From positions 1 to 64,000 of the forward strand of contig NZ_CANMQD010000004.1 of NCBI RefSeq assembly GCF_947499945.1: a DNA stretch of 64,000 nt, in the 5' to 3' direction. The number at the start of each line of letters is the position of its first letter. Position 1 is the stretch's first letter. The notes under the pieces were generated by a model. It was not told the origin of the DNA, searched no databases, and worked only from the letters and a program-made list of their open reading frames with translations. Both the position numbers and the translations under genes were made by a program. This DNA is from an uncultured Sulfitobacter sp. (lineage in GTDB: Bacteria > Pseudomonadota > Alphaproteobacteria > Rhodobacterales > Rhodobacteraceae). Positions 43,922 through 57,347 of the stretch are shown one piece after another.

Positions 43922-45061
43922 TCAGCCGCGGTGAATCCAGCCACCGCCAAAAATGCGGCTGCTGTCAGGATCATAGAAAACACATGCTTGACCGGGGCTC
44001 ACACCCTCTTCTGCCACCAACAGTTCGACTTCGGCAGTGGTTGCCGAGAGGGGCCGCAGGATCGCATCGACTGGCGGACGGGTGGAGCGGACACGCACGG
44101 CTACGGGCCATTCTGCACGCGCCGTGAAGTCACCATCACCGAGCCAGTTAATCTCTTTGATCGGCACGGTGCGCGTGGCCAGCATTGCTTTTGGCCCCAC
44201 AACCACCTGTTTCAAGTCCGCATCAAGGCGCACCACATAAAGCGGCTCACTCAACCCGCCGATGCCAAGACCGCGCCGTTGACCGACGGTATAGTTGATC
44301 ACCCCGTCGTGCTGGGCCAGCACACGGCCTGCGGTATCTACGATATCACCGGGATCAGCCGCTTCGGGCCGCAGTTTGCGGATCACGGCGGCGTAATCAC
44401 CATCAGGGACAAAGCAGATATCCTGACTGTCAGGCTTGTTCGCCACCCGCAGACCGTATTTCTCGGCCAACTCCCGCGTTGCTTCCTTGGACGGTAGATG
44501 ACCCAGCGGGAAGCGCAAATAATCAAGCTGCTCTGGCGTCGTGGAGAACAGAAAATAGCTCTGGTCTTTGCTCGCATCAGCCGCGGCATGCAGTTCGGGA
44601 CCGTTCGGCCCTGTCATCCGTTGGATGTAATGGCCGGTGGCCATGCAATCGGCCTCTAGGTCTTTGGCCGTCTCCAAAAGGTCTTTGAACTTCACCCGCT
44701 CGTTGCAGCGAATGCAAGGTACCGGAGTGGCACCGCCCAGATAGCTGTCGGCAAACTCGTCGATCACCGCATCCTTAAACACGTTTTCATAGTCAAGAAC
44801 GTAGTGGGGAAACCCCATATCTTCGGCGACGCGGCGCGCATCATGGATATCGATCCCCGCACAACAGGCCCCTTTCTTCGCTAAAGCGGCCCCGTGATCA
44901 TAAAGCTGCAAGGTAACGCCTACGACGTCATAGCCTTCCTCGGCGAGCATCGCAGCCACAACCGAGCTGTCCACACCACCCGACATGGCGACCACAACGC
45001 GGGTGTCAGCAGGCGCTTTGGCAAAGCCAAGCGAATTGAGCGGCGGGGTCTGGTCAAGCAT
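43922..45061 (-). CDS. mnmA: tRNA 2-thiouridylase MnmA
   Basis: A 379-residue protein: N-type ATP pyrophosphatase P-loop [14 protein letters not shown], catalytic Cys in [11 protein letters not shown] and [12 protein letters not shown], and a C-terminal beta domain. It thiolates U34 in tRNAs for Glu, Gln and Lys. ATG 45061 is favoured over 45070 because AGGA lies 8 bases upstream. Confidence 0.95.
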   Translation of the reverse strand: MLDQTPPLNSLGFAKAPADTRVVVAMSGGVDSSVVAAMLAEEGYDVVGVTLQLYDHGAALAKKGACCAGIDIHDARRVAEDMGFPHYVLDYENVFKDAVIDEFADSYLGGATPVPCIRCNERVKFKDLLETAKDLEADCMATGHYIQRMTGPNGPELHAAADASKDQSYFLFSTTPEQLDYLRFPLGHLPSKEATRELAEKYGLRVANKPDSQDICFVPDGDYAAVIRKLRPEAADPGDIVDTAGRVLAQHDGVINYTVGQRRGLGIGGLSEPLYVVRLDADLKQVVVGPKAMLATRTVPIKEINWLGDGDFTARAEWPVAVRVRSTRPPVDAILRPLSATTAEVELLVAEEGVSPGQACVFYDPDSSRIFGGGWIHRG

Positions 45062-45189
45062 GGGAGGCATCCTGTGGGGCGGTGTTACTGTGGAATATAG
45101 GAAAATGCGAACTACTCACAAGGGGCGGCTTCATTTGTCTTTAACGGCCATGGCGCAATGGTGTCTTTGTAACGAGGATGGTGTTGTAA

Positions 45190-45468
45190 ATGTATTTAAA
45201 GAAAGTTGATGGTCCGCGTGCCGTGACGCTTGCAGATGGCTCCGTAATGTCGATGGCGGACTTGCCTGCAATTGGCACGCAGCGCTGGGTGGCATCGCGG
45301 AAGGCGGCGGTCGTACGCGGTGTGGTCTACGGATTGCTGAGCAAGGATGATGCGCTGAAGCGCTATAAACTGAGCGAAGACGAGTTTATCGAGTGGGTAA
45401 GGGCAGTCTCCACCCATGGAGAGGCGGCTCTCAAAGCCACAATGGTCCAGAAATATCGACAACTTTAG
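45190..45468 (+). CDS. sciP: SciP (DUF1153), CtrA-activity inhibitor
   Basis: A 92-residue protein with the DUF1153 motifs VTLADGSVMSMADLPA, RWVASRKAAVV and LSEDEFIEWVRAV, forming a helix-turn-helix. In Caulobacter SciP binds CtrA and stops it activating target genes. Direct adjacency to ctrA (100 bp) fits the role. ATG 45190 overlaps no other gene. Confidence 0.9.
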   Translation: MYLKKVDGPRAVTLADGSVMSMADLPAIGTQRWVASRKAAVVRGVVYGLLSKDDALKRYKLSEDEFIEWVRAVSTHGEAALKATMVQKYRQL

Positions 45469-45495
45469 GTTGTTTTACTGCACGCATTGGTTATG

Positions 45496-45510
45496 TTTAC
45501 CACCAGTTAA
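45496..45510 (+). promoter_or_regulatory. Near-consensus CtrA site upstream of ctrA
   Basis: TTTA (45496-45499), 7 bases, TTAA (45507-45510, followed by CC) differs by one base from TTAA-N7-TTAA. It lies about 60 bp upstream of the ctrA ATG. CtrA autoregulation is known in relatives; here it is inferred. Confidence 0.45.
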
Positions 45511-45568
45511 CCTTTTTTGTTCACGATTGGGTCCATAGAATTTACCTTATCTGGCGGAGTTGAACAAT

Positions 45569-46276
45569 ATGCGCGTCTTGCTTGTCGAAGATGATCCAAC
45601 GACCTCGAAAAGCATCGAATTGATGCTGACCCATGCGAACCTGAACGTCTATGCGACGGATCTGGGAGAAGAGGGGATCGATCTGGCCAAGCTTTATGAC
45701 TATGATATTATCCTGCTTGACCTCGATTTGCCGGATATGACTGGTCACGAAGTCTTGCGACAATTGCGGTTGAGCCGGATTGAAACGCCTATCCTGATTC
45801 TGTCTGGGGCCGATGACACAGAAAGCAAAATCAGGGGATTTGGATTTGGAGCAGACGACTATTTGACCAAGCCGTTTCACCGGGAGGAGCTGGTTGCGCG
45901 TATCCATGCGATCATTCGTCGTTCCAAAGGGCATTCGCAATCTGTCATTGATACCGGTCTGATCTCAGTCAACCTTGATGCAAAGACAGTGAGTGTGGAG
46001 AAGAAGCCCGTACATCTCACAGGCAAAGAGTACCAGATGCTGGAACTTTTGAGCCTGCGTAAGGGCACGACATTGACCAAAGAGATGTTCTTGAACCACC
46101 TGTATGGCGGGATGGACGAGCCCGAATTGAAAATTATCGACGTCTTTATCTGCAAGCTGCGTAAGAAGTTGAACAATGCAACGGGCGGGTCCAGCTATAT
46201 CGAGACTGTTTGGGGCCGCGGGTATGTGCTGCGCGATCCTGATCCTGTGGAAATGGATATCGCAGTAAGCGCCTGA
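45569..46276 (+). CDS. ctrA: Cell-cycle response regulator CtrA
   Basis: A 235-residue OmpR-type regulator: receiver domain (1-120) with phospho-acceptor Asp51 in [16 protein letters not shown], then a winged-helix domain with [17 protein letters not shown] and [18 protein letters not shown], the CtrA recognition helix. CtrA is the master regulator of cell cycle, motility and gene-transfer agents in alphaproteobacteria. ATG 45569 is chosen for CGGAG 10 bases upstream; a TTG 9 bp upstream is less likely. Confidence 0.97.
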   Translation: MRVLLVEDDPTTSKSIELMLTHANLNVYATDLGEEGIDLAKLYDYDIILLDLDLPDMTGHEVLRQLRLSRIETPILILSGADDTESKIRGFGFGADDYLTKPFHREELVARIHAIIRRSKGHSQSVIDTGLISVNLDAKTVSVEKKPVHLTGKEYQMLELLSLRKGTTLTKEMFLNHLYGGMDEPELKIIDVFICKLRKKLNNATGGSSYIETVWGRGYVLRDPDPVEMDIAVSA

Positions 46277-46305
46277 AAGGGCGTAAAACCACAGTAATGA
46301 CCTAG

Positions 46306-50589
<4,284 letters not shown>

Positions 50590-50617
50590 CTTTTGGTGTT
50601 CCAAAAAGTTCACAAAT

Positions 50618-50632
50618 GTTCTCATAAAGTTC
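50618..50632 (+). promoter_or_regulatory. LexA-type SOS box (GTTC-N7-GTTC)
   Basis: GTTCTCATAAAGTTC is an exact match to the alphaproteobacterial LexA consensus GTTC-N7-GTTC. Two more GTTC tetramers (50598, 50608) precede it at 10-bp spacing, and TGTTCTCATA (50617-50626) recurs inverted at 50651-50660. It lies 55-70 bp upstream of the 42-residue ORF. LexA binding is inferred. Confidence 0.6.
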
Positions 50633-50686
50633 TTTACTTGATGTTAATTATATGAGAACAAAGAGGCAACAAGAACGGAGAGACAC

Positions 50687-50815
50687 ATGACCTTCTACAA
50701 AACAGTTAAAGCCATCGCCACACGGTCTCAGGACACACTGGTACATGACGCGGCAGGTGCCGCAGCCTTGATTGTGATTTTGATGGTTGGTTTGCATCTT
50801 CCCGCACTTGTTTGA
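50687..50815 (+). CDS. Small single-span membrane protein, 42 residues (putative SOS gene)
   Basis: The frame begins MTFYKTVKAIATRSQDTLVH and ends with a ~20-residue hydrophobic span (residues 22-42). GGAG lies about 8 bases upstream. A perfect LexA-type box lies 55-70 bp upstream and a strong terminator (50970-51006) follows, so this is a compact unit of its own. The layout recalls small SOS-induced inner-membrane proteins such as Caulobacter SidA, which blocks division; I see no clear sequence match to it. Function unknown. Confidence 0.7.
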   Translation: MTFYKTVKAIATRSQDTLVHDAAGAAALIVILMVGLHLPALV

Positions 50816-50969
50816 GTTTCTGCCTGCGCTCTCATGCCAGGGTCGGTTTTCCGGCGCATATGTCCCAAACTGATGCGTCATAGATGTCACGTTCTGCCTG
50901 TCCATGACATTTTTCCGGGGGTGCCTTTCCCCATTCTGGCCTTGTGTCCCACATGAGAAACGCATTTTT

Positions 50970-51006
50970 AGCGCCGCCATCCCTCGGATGTGCGGCGCCT
51001 TTTTTT
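50970..51006 (+). terminator. Rho-independent terminator
   Basis: GCGCCGC-CATCC (50971-50982), loop CTC, GGATG-T-GCGGCGC (50986-50998): 12 bp with one bulge, then C and seven T. It ends the small-gene transcript, leaving a ~155-nt 3' untranslated region. On the other strand there is no T-run. Confidence 0.85.
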
Positions 51007-51025
51007 GCCCTATAGTAATATGAAA

Positions 51026-51466
51026 TCAGCTAATTGCGCTGTCCATAGCCTCGGCCAAAGCTTCAATACTGAGCAGAATTGAAGCGTGGCGGTTTTTGTA
51101 TTCAACCGCTGGCGTCAGAACCTCAAACCCGTCAAAGGGCGCATCCGGTACACCGCCTTTTCCCTTCAACATTGCCTTGAGTTGGTCACGACCCTTTTGC
51201 ACAGTCTCCAGCGTTACCCCTTCCGAAGCCTCCGCCGTGATCGCAGCAGCGGCCTGACCTAGAGCGCAAGCTTTCACGTCTTGTCCCAGCGCAGTGAGCT
51301 GACCGCCTGCTACGCGAACATCCACGGTCACGCTCGATCCGCACAGCGGAGAGCGGCGGGTTACACTCGCGTCAGGCACATCAAGGCGGCCCAGATGCGG
51401 GATATCCGCCGCCAGCGCAAGAATGCGGGCTGAGTAAAGCTTGATCAGATCAGTATCGTTGGACAT
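51026..51466 (-). CDS. Iron-sulfur cluster scaffold protein (NifU/IscU N-terminal type)
   Basis: A 146-residue protein with the first two scaffold Cys in SPLCGSSV and KACALGQAAA; the third position is less clear in the sequence (no obvious Cys near the usual LK(C) site). It would hold a Fe-S cluster during assembly. It is a stand-alone gene with convergent small gene upstream and hisI divergent. Confidence 0.8.
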   Translation of the reverse strand: MSNDTDLIKLYSARILALAADIPHLGRLDVPDASVTRRSPLCGSSVTVDVRVAGGQLTALGQDVKACALGQAAAAITAEASEGVTLETVQKGRDQLKAMLKGKGGVPDAPFDGFEVLTPAVEYKNRHASILLSIEALAEAMDSAIS

Positions 51467-51542
51467 GGCAATTCCTTTGTCTGTCTTCTACATAAGCCTA
51501 ACCAGTGCGGATGCAAAAAACTTTTGAACGGGGTGCGCCACC

Positions 51543-51899
51543 ATGTCCTTTGATCCATTAACTCTGAAGTATAATGAGGCGGGTCTAATCCCTGCAATTG
51601 CCCAAGATCACGAGAGCGGCGAGATCTTGATGATGGCATGGATGAACGAGGAGAGTTTGATGCGCACGCTGGAAAGTGGCCAAGTAACCTATTGGAGCCG
51701 CTCACGGCAGGAGCTCTGGGCCAAGGGAGCAACATCAGGTCATGTGCAAACCTTGAAGGAGATGCGCATTGATTGCGATCGCGATTGTATCGTGATGCAA
51801 GTGGCCCAGATCGGAGCGGCCTGTCACACAGGTGCACGAAGCTGCTTTTACACGGAAATTTCATTGAATGGTGAGGTTGATCATAGACCGCCAGAGTAA
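51543..51899 (+). CDS. hisI: Phosphoribosyl-AMP cyclohydrolase
   Basis: A 118-residue His[46 protein letters not shown] and [13 protein letters not shown], with the zinc- and metal-binding Asp/Cys residues. It opens the purine ring of PR-AMP in histidine synthesis. The short form has no HisE domain. Confidence 0.96.
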   Translation: MSFDPLTLKYNEAGLIPAIAQDHESGEILMMAWMNEESLMRTLESGQVTYWSRSRQELWAKGATSGHVQTLKEMRIDCDRDCIVMQVAQIGAACHTGARSCFYTEISLNGEVDHRPPE

Positions 51900-51908
51900 T
51901 TATCGCGG

Positions 51909-52763
51909 CTAAAGACCTACCATCGCGCGGATATCCTGAGCAGAGCACCCCTTATGTCGAAACAGGGCTATTGCGCGCGCGTCATCTCGCTTGGCCAGTC
52001 GCTTTCCCGCCGCGTCGCGGATCAAGCGGTGATGGTGATAGGTAGGCTGGAATAGCCCGAGTAGATGCTGCAGCACGACATGAACTGGTGTTGCTTCAAT
52101 AAGGTCACGGCCGCGCACCACATGGCTTATCCGTTGTTCTGCGTCATCGATAACAACCGAAAGGTGATATGATGTTCCCATATCACGCCGCGCCAGAACA
52201 ATATCGCCAACGCCGCTGATCATTTCGTTTTGGGTGACGGTAATGGTTTTCGGGTTCCCATCCCCTTCCTCGGCAAATGTCAAAGGCCAACCGATCATTT
52301 TACAAGCGCGAGTCATATCTAGCCGCAAAGGGGTATCGCGGGGGCGCGGGCCAGAGATAGGATTCGTTGGCCTACAGGTTCCTGGATAGATGATGCCATC
52401 AGGACCCAACAGCGGTGCCCCCTCTTGCGGCGCACTGGCGGCGGCGGCGATATCGGCCCGCGTGCAGGTGCAAGAGTATAGCAACCCGCGATCCCAAAGC
52501 GCATCCAAAGCAGCATCATAGGCGGGCAGTCGGTTAGATTGCCGCATGACAGGCATTTCCCACCGAAGACCAAGCCACTCAAGATCATCGTAAATTTGTG
52601 CTTCCCAATTTGCGCGGGCACGTGACTGGTCGATATCCTCTATCCGTAACAGAAGTGCGCCGCTTGCCGCCTGAGCTAGATCAAAAGCAAGCAATGCTGA
52701 ATAGGCATGACCAAGGTGCAGTGGTCCGGTCGGGGATGGTGCGAATCTTGTTCGAAAGATCAA
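51909..52763 (-). CDS. gluQRS: Glutamyl-Q tRNA(Asp) synthetase
   Basis: A 284-residue class I synthetase fragment: HIGH-type APSPTGPLHLGH, zinc-site Cys in CTCTRADI, with YPGTCR, and the KMSKS-like GKRLAKRDDA. It lacks the anticodon-binding domain, as in GluQRS, which adds glutamate to queuosine of tRNA-Asp. Convergent to hisI (9-bp gap), overlapped by 4 bp by the next upstream gene. Confidence 0.93.
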   Translation of the reverse strand: MIFRTRFAPSPTGPLHLGHAYSALLAFDLAQAASGALLLRIEDIDQSRARANWEAQIYDDLEWLGLRWEMPVMRQSNRLPAYDAALDALWDRGLLYSCTCTRADIAAAASAPQEGAPLLGPDGIIYPGTCRPTNPISGPRPRDTPLRLDMTRACKMIGWPLTFAEEGDGNPKTITVTQNEMISGVGDIVLARRDMGTSYHLSVVIDDAEQRISHVVRGRDLIEATPVHVVLQHLLGLFQPTYHHHRLIRDAAGKRLAKRDDARAIALFRHKGCSAQDIRAMVGL

Positions 52764-53362
52764 TATTTTTCAATCACATATACGGTTGAATTCATGTTCT
52801 GAATTAGCAGATGTGCTCCATATTCTGCAAAAAGAACACGGGCCGCGCTGCAATCAATCCACTCGTTCAGGCGTCCTGTCTGCGTCGGATCGGCAAGGGC
52901 ATGATCATTAAAAGAAAACACCAGTTTACCGCCCTTTGGCAGGGCATACATCAATACGTCGATTGTGGTGCTGGGCGCTGCCCCAAGGCCGATAACACCA
53001 ACCGCGCTTATCACGGCATATTGCCCCTTTGGTGTTGCATCTGCTTCAATCACGGACAAGCTGCGATAGATGTCCTTTGCGCGGGCTTGCTCGATCATGG
53101 CGGGGGCCAGATCAACACCGTCAATCTGGGTAAATCCTACGTCTTTGAACGCTTGGCCAGATAGGCCGGAGCCGCATCCAAAATCGAGAATTGGTGCTGA
53201 AAGATCAGCGGTGTGAGAGGCTAAAGCTTCGGCACAGCGGGTCGGTGTGACATAGCCCGCTGCGGTTATCTCGGCGTCATAGGATGGTGCCCAAGTGTTA
53301 TAAAATTTACGGGTGCTTTCGTGATCACGGTTAACGAAAGCTTGATCTAAAAATATACTCAT
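52760..53362 (-). CDS. Class I SAM-dependent methyltransferase
   Basis: A 200-residue protein with the SAM motif ILDFGCGSGLSGQAF (about residues 55-70), then QIDGVDLAPAMIEQAR and YAVISAVGVIGLGAAP. It is a small methyltransferase with unknown substrate. Its 3' end overlaps gluQRS by 4 bp, and trmFO starts 18 bp upstream, so the three genes form an operon with tRNA-linked neighbours. tRNA or small-molecule substrates are both possible. Confidence 0.85.
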   Translation of the reverse strand: MSIFLDQAFVNRDHESTRKFYNTWAPSYDAEITAAGYVTPTRCAEALASHTADLSAPILDFGCGSGLSGQAFKDVGFTQIDGVDLAPAMIEQARAKDIYRSLSVIEADATPKGQYAVISAVGVIGLGAAPSTTIDVLMYALPKGGKLVFSFNDHALADPTQTGRLNEWIDCSAARVLFAEYGAHLLIQNMNSTVYVIEKY

Positions 53363-53380
53363 TCAGATATCTTAAGTCCG

Positions 53381-54730
53381 TTAACCCTCTTGTCCAGCAC
53401 TTAGCCAATTTTGCCAATCGGCTTTTGCACGGTCTGTGTAGGCCTTATAGCGGTCCTTGCGTCCGCGTCGTCCGCTTTTCAAGCCTTCGACAGGTGGGAA
53501 TAGTCCGAAGTTGACATTCATGGGCTGGAACGTCTTGGCTTCGGCACCGCCCGAGATATGAGTGATGAGCGCACCTGTGGCAGTGGTCGGCGGCGGTGTG
53601 TCAAGTGCGCCGCCGTTTATTTCCGCAGCGGCAAGGCGGCCAGCGAGCAGGCCCATTGCAGCGCTCTCGACGTAACCTTCAACCCCAGTGATCTGTCCTG
53701 CAAACCGGATATGCGGTTTCGATTTCAGGCGCATTTGACCGTCCAACAATGTGGGCGAGTTCAGGAATGTGTTGCGGTGGATACCGCCAAGACGCGCAAA
53801 CTGTGCATTCTCCAAGCCCGGAATTATTTTGAAAACAGCAGTTTGCGCACCGTATTTCATCTTGGTCTGAAAGCCCACTATATTGTAGAGGGTGCCGAGC
53901 TTGTTGTCGCGGCGCAGCTGCACTACGGCATAGGCTTTTACATCGGGTTGGTGTGGATTGGTGAGGCCGACAGGTTTCATAGGGCCAAAACGCAGCGTTT
54001 CGCGGCCACGTTCAGCCATAACTTCGATGGGAAGGCAGCCGTCGAAATAACCTGCTGTCTCACCTTCATGAAATTCGGTCTTTTCCGCAGCGGCCAAAGC
54101 GTCGATAAAGGAGTAATACTGATCTTTGTCCATGGGGCAGTTGAGGTAGGCCGTGCGCTCTTCCTCTGTCTCGCCCTTGTCATAGCGCGACTGCATCCAC
54201 GCTTTGCTCATGTCGATGCTGTCGTGGTAAACGATCGGGGCGATTGCGTCGAAAAATGCGAGTGCTTCGGCACCTGTTTCAGCCGCAATAGCGGCACCCA
54301 GATCGGTAGAGGTGAGCGGACCCGTTGCGATTATCCAATGACCGTCTTCGGGCAGGGTGGTAATTTCGCCATACTCAACAGAGATATTCGGATGCGCCAT
54401 CAGTGCGTCTGTGACTGATTGGGCAAAGGGATCACGGTCCACCGCCAACGCACCACCCGCAGGCAAGCGATGCTTTTCAGCCGTTTGCATAATCAGCCCG
54501 TCCGCCTCGCGCATTTCCCAATGCAGCAAACCCACAGCGTTCTGTTCGCTATCGTCCGAACGGAAGGAGTTGGAGCAGACCATCTCGCCCAACAGGCCCG
54601 TCTGGTGCGCGAATGTCTCTACCTTTGGGCGCATCTCGTGGATGACCACTTGGATGCCAAGGTTTGCCGCCTGCCATGCAGCCTCTGATCCGGCCATACC
54701 GCCGCCGATGATGTGTAATGTTTTATCCAT
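53381..54730 (-). CDS. trmFO: tRNA (uracil-54-C5) methyltransferase, folate-dependent
   Basis: A 449-residue FAD protein: [15 protein letters not shown] (FAD-binding) at the start, [18 protein letters not shown] with the conserved Cys near 52, and a C-terminal [14 protein letters not shown]. TrmFO methylates U54 of tRNA with methylene-tetrahydrofolate. Upstream lies the folded intergenic region 54841-55021. Confidence 0.94.
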   Translation of the reverse strand: MDKTLHIIGGGMAGSEAAWQAANLGIQVVIHEMRPKVETFAHQTGLLGEMVCSNSFRSDDSEQNAVGLLHWEMREADGLIMQTAEKHRLPAGGALAVDRDPFAQSVTDALMAHPNISVEYGEITTLPEDGHWIIATGPLTSTDLGAAIAAETGAEALAFFDAIAPIVYHDSIDMSKAWMQSRYDKGETEEERTAYLNCPMDKDQYYSFIDALAAAEKTEFHEGETAGYFDGCLPIEVMAERGRETLRFGPMKPVGLTNPHQPDVKAYAVVQLRRDNKLGTLYNIVGFQTKMKYGAQTAVFKIIPGLENAQFARLGGIHRNTFLNSPTLLDGQMRLKSKPHIRFAGQITGVEGYVESAAMGLLAGRLAAAEINGGALDTPPPTTATGALITHISGGAEAKTFQPMNVNFGLFPPVEGLKSGRRGRKDRYKAYTDRAKADWQNWLSAGQEG

Positions 54731-54840
54731 AGCCGCCAGATAATGGAGCGGAGGGGGCGGCGCAACAGGGCGTGCGCATCAACGATGCGGCAAAATGCAC
54801 TTCGTAACAGCCATTGTATCTAAATGATTTCTGAGAGGGT

Positions 54841-55021
54841 ATTTTGGGGTCGCCGCTGCGGGAATAAGGGGGATCAGATGAGAGTCTGATCTGGAGGGAC
54901 CTTCCGCTGGCGGCAACCCAAAATGGGGCAGCTCGTCGTGCCATGTCCTATTTGTGCCTTATTCCTGCCCGATTTGCTAGACGTAACTCAGCAACACTGC
55001 GGTGCCGATTTGGCAACAGTG
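54841..55021 (+). ncRNA. Candidate structured RNA (strand uncertain)
   Basis: Base pairing visible: ATTTTGGG (54841-54848) with CCCAAAAT (54917-54924); GCCGC and GCGG (54852-54861) with their partners at 54904-54914; GATCAGA with TCTGATC (54872-54891, loop TGAGAG). An alternative pairing joins GCGGGAATAAGG (54858-54869) with CCTTATTCCTGC (54957-54968), 12 of 12 with one G·U on the plus strand, and competes with the inner stem. A third hairpin lies at 54995-55021 (CACTG...TGCC...GGCA...CAGTG). No protein reading frame fits. Could be a leader, switch, or independent RNA such as 6S; I know no matching family. Confidence 0.4.
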
Positions 55022-55033
55022 GTTAATGGCCAG

Positions 55034-55070
55034 AAAAAACCCCCGGTCACCAAGGGTGCCGAGGGGGTTA
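55034..55070 (-). terminator. Rho-independent terminator of the peroxidase gene
   Basis: On the minus strand AACCCCC and GGGGGTT (55063-55069 and 55038-55044) form a stem with an inner GG/CC and ACC/GGT pairing, followed by TTTT. Lies 22 bp after the peroxidase stop. Confidence 0.85.
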
Positions 55071-55091
55071 CAGTTGTTATCTGTCAGATGT

Positions 55092-56411
55092 TTAAGACGG
55101 AGGAGCCGCAGCATCCAAAGGCAGCCCGGAGGGAACTGAATTGGGGGTTCCAAGGCCACGTTTTCCTGCATCCTTATCAGTCAATGCACCCAAAAATGAC
55201 ATAATCTTGGCGATCTCGTCTTCAACCAAGGCAACATCACTGATTTCGATAGCTTCGGCGATGCGCATGACTTCGTCGAAATCATCCATGGCTTTCCAAT
55301 CATCAGCGGTCATATCCTTAGCCAGCACTGCTTTGCTGCGGTCATAGGAGGCAAGCCCTTTGACAGCATCAAGGTGGTGGCGCACGATATCTTCAAGATT
55401 GGCATAGGCGCCATTGTGGCCATAGGGGCCAGTCATGCTGATATTGCGCAAGGTGGGCGTGCGGAAACGATACATGTCCTCTGGCTCTCCTGTGATCATG
55501 CCGCGCCCCGCGTCAGAAGCGTAGTCATCCTTGCCCGGACCGATTTGGGGAAGGCCAATAGCGTGAAAATTATGATCGGTCTGGAAGGCCCCTGAATGGC
55601 AGGTCGAGCACCGGGCTTTGCCATAGAACAGATCCATACCGGCAAGCTGTTCCTCCGACATGCCATCTTCACCGCGCAGGTATCGGTCAAAAGGGCTGTC
55701 TGTGGCGCGGAACTCTGACCCGATAAAGGCCGAAAGGGCCGTGCCAATATCTGTGATATGTATTTCCGATGTGCCGAGGGCGTCAAATCGCTGCTGGTAT
55801 TCCGTAATGCTGTCTATACGCTGGGCAAGCAGATCCCATGCGCCGCCATCGCCCATTATCCGCTCTGCGGCCACGGCATCGGCCACGTCATTTTCGCCTG
55901 GGTGGCCTGACATCTCATCGGGGGAGAGGATGGGAAGAATGTTTTGCGCGGCAAGCGCCGAAACGACGGGACGTTCCAGCGTGCGGCCTTCAGGCATACG
56001 GATCCCAAACATGGCATGACGGTCTTTGGCCGTGCGGCCATCATGAAACATCACAGTGTATTCTTTTGCCCCGAGGTTAAACAGGGCAGGCGCATTGCGC
56101 GGAATGCGCGCTTTGGGCGCGTTGCCCATGTCAACGCGGCGCGATTCGCCAAGGCCTACACCCCCTTCGCCCACCGACAGCGACATGGCGTCAGAGGTGC
56201 CTAGGCTGGGGTGATGACATGTGGCGCAGGCAATATTCTTGTTGCCCGACAGAATGGGATCAAAGAACAGATCGCGGCCCAGCTCGACCAACTCGGGGGG
56301 GAACTGATGAAAATCAGCATCTTCAATCGGTGCAGGCAAAGGTCCAGCAACAGCCGCGGCACTATATAAAAGGCTTGCGCCAAACACGCCAAGCTTGAAA
56401 CTTTTCATCAC
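55092..56411 (-). CDS. Di-haem cytochrome c peroxidase (MauG/CcpA family)
   Basis: A 439-residue exported protein: signal peptide in the first ~22 residues, two c-type haem sites (CATCHHPSLG at about residue 62 and CSTCHSG at about residue 268), typical of bacterial di-haem peroxidases, and FHDGRTA between. It reduces hydrogen peroxide or performs a MauG-like oxidation in the periplasm. Ends with its own terminator. Upstream partner genes are not seen; a MauG-like role would need a protein substrate. Confidence 0.9.
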   Translation of the reverse strand: MMKSFKLGVFGASLLYSAAAVAGPLPAPIEDADFHQFPPELVELGRDLFFDPILSGNKNIACATCHHPSLGTSDAMSLSVGEGGVGLGESRRVDMGNAPKARIPRNAPALFNLGAKEYTVMFHDGRTAKDRHAMFGIRMPEGRTLERPVVSALAAQNILPILSPDEMSGHPGENDVADAVAAERIMGDGGAWDLLAQRIDSITEYQQRFDALGTSEIHITDIGTALSAFIGSEFRATDSPFDRYLRGEDGMSEEQLAGMDLFYGKARCSTCHSGAFQTDHNFHAIGLPQIGPGKDDYASDAGRGMITGEPEDMYRFRTPTLRNISMTGPYGHNGAYANLEDIVRHHLDAVKGLASYDRSKAVLAKDMTADDWKAMDDFDEVMRIAEAIEISDVALVEDEIAKIMSFLGALTDKDAGKRGLGTPNSVPSGLPLDAAAPPS

Positions 56412-56504
56412 GGGCTCCTCACGAGAATGAGAGGCTTGTTACCAAAATTATGGCAAAATTGCGATGATTGCTTTGGAAATAAACCGTCCCGTTTCAGGAA
56501 ACAG

Positions 56505-57290
56505 TCAGTGTTTCCAACCGGGTGGACGCTTTTCAATGAAGGCTTGCATGCCTTCATTGGTGTCAGCGTTGCTTAGGTTTTCGACCATCACAGCACCCGT
56601 ATGGGCATAAGCTGCGGCGGTTCCCATGGCGAGTTGGTCATAGAATGCGCGTTTGCCAATCTTGACGGCCGCGCCAAGCTTGCTTGCAATTTGATCGGCG
56701 AGGGCGGCTGTCTCCGCCTCTAACGCATCGGAGGTCACCACCCTGTTGATCAGGCCAAACTCTTCGGCGCGCTCTGCGTTGATGAAATCTCCTGTTGTCA
56801 GCATCTCGAAGGCCTTTTTGGGCGCGATGTTTCGGGTGAGGGCAACCATAGGCGTCGAACAAAAGAGGCCGATGTTCACGCCATTTACGCCAAACCGTGT
56901 ACCTTGCGCGGCAACTGCCATGTCGCAGGTCGCGACCAGCTGGCAACCAGCGGCGGTGGCAATGCCGTGCACCTGAGCAATCACTGGCTGCGGCATCGAC
57001 TGGATGCGCATCATCACATCGGTACAGCGTGCAAACAGATCGGCAAAGGCGGCGGCCCCTGCGTCCTCGTTTTGGCGCATGGCTTGCATCTGGCGCAGAT
57101 CGTGGCCTGCGCAGAATGCTTTTCCCTCACCCGAAAGGGTGATGACGCGGCAGTCAGGGTCGTCGGCCAAGCTATCCAGCGTTTCTTGCAGCGCCGCCAA
57201 CATCTCGTCACTGAGCGCATTTAGCCGCTCAGGGCTGTTCATCGTGAGATGCGTGACCGCGTCCCGTTGCGTAATTTTCAGAATTGCCAT
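56505..57290 (-). CDS. Enoyl-CoA hydratase/isomerase family protein
   Basis: A 261-residue crotonase-fold protein: AFCAGHDLRQM and QVHGIATAAGCQLVATCDMA (oxyanion hole), with a variable active-site region. The substrate is not clear. ATG 57290 is chosen because the family start MAILKITQRDAVTHLTMN follows with AGGG 7 bases upstream; the longer frame crosses into the divergent thioesterase gene. Confidence 0.88.
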   Translation of the reverse strand: MAILKITQRDAVTHLTMNSPERLNALSDEMLAALQETLDSLADDPDCRVITLSGEGKAFCAGHDLRQMQAMRQNEDAGAAAFADLFARCTDVMMRIQSMPQPVIAQVHGIATAAGCQLVATCDMAVAAQGTRFGVNGVNIGLFCSTPMVALTRNIAPKKAFEMLTTGDFINAERAEEFGLINRVVTSDALEAETAALADQIASKLGAAVKIGKRAFYDQLAMGTAAAYAHTGAVMVENLSNADTNEGMQAFIEKRPPGWKH

Positions 57291-57347
57291 CTTGCGCCCT
57301 CTCTTGCTTGGGGCAACTCTAGGCGCAACAGGACAGGGAGAACAAGT

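Noticed and set aside
50648..50980. 110-residue minus-strand frame opposite the small SOS-candidate gene
   Set aside because: Cys/His/Asn-rich, with no ribosome site; it lies across a promoter box and 3' untranslated region.
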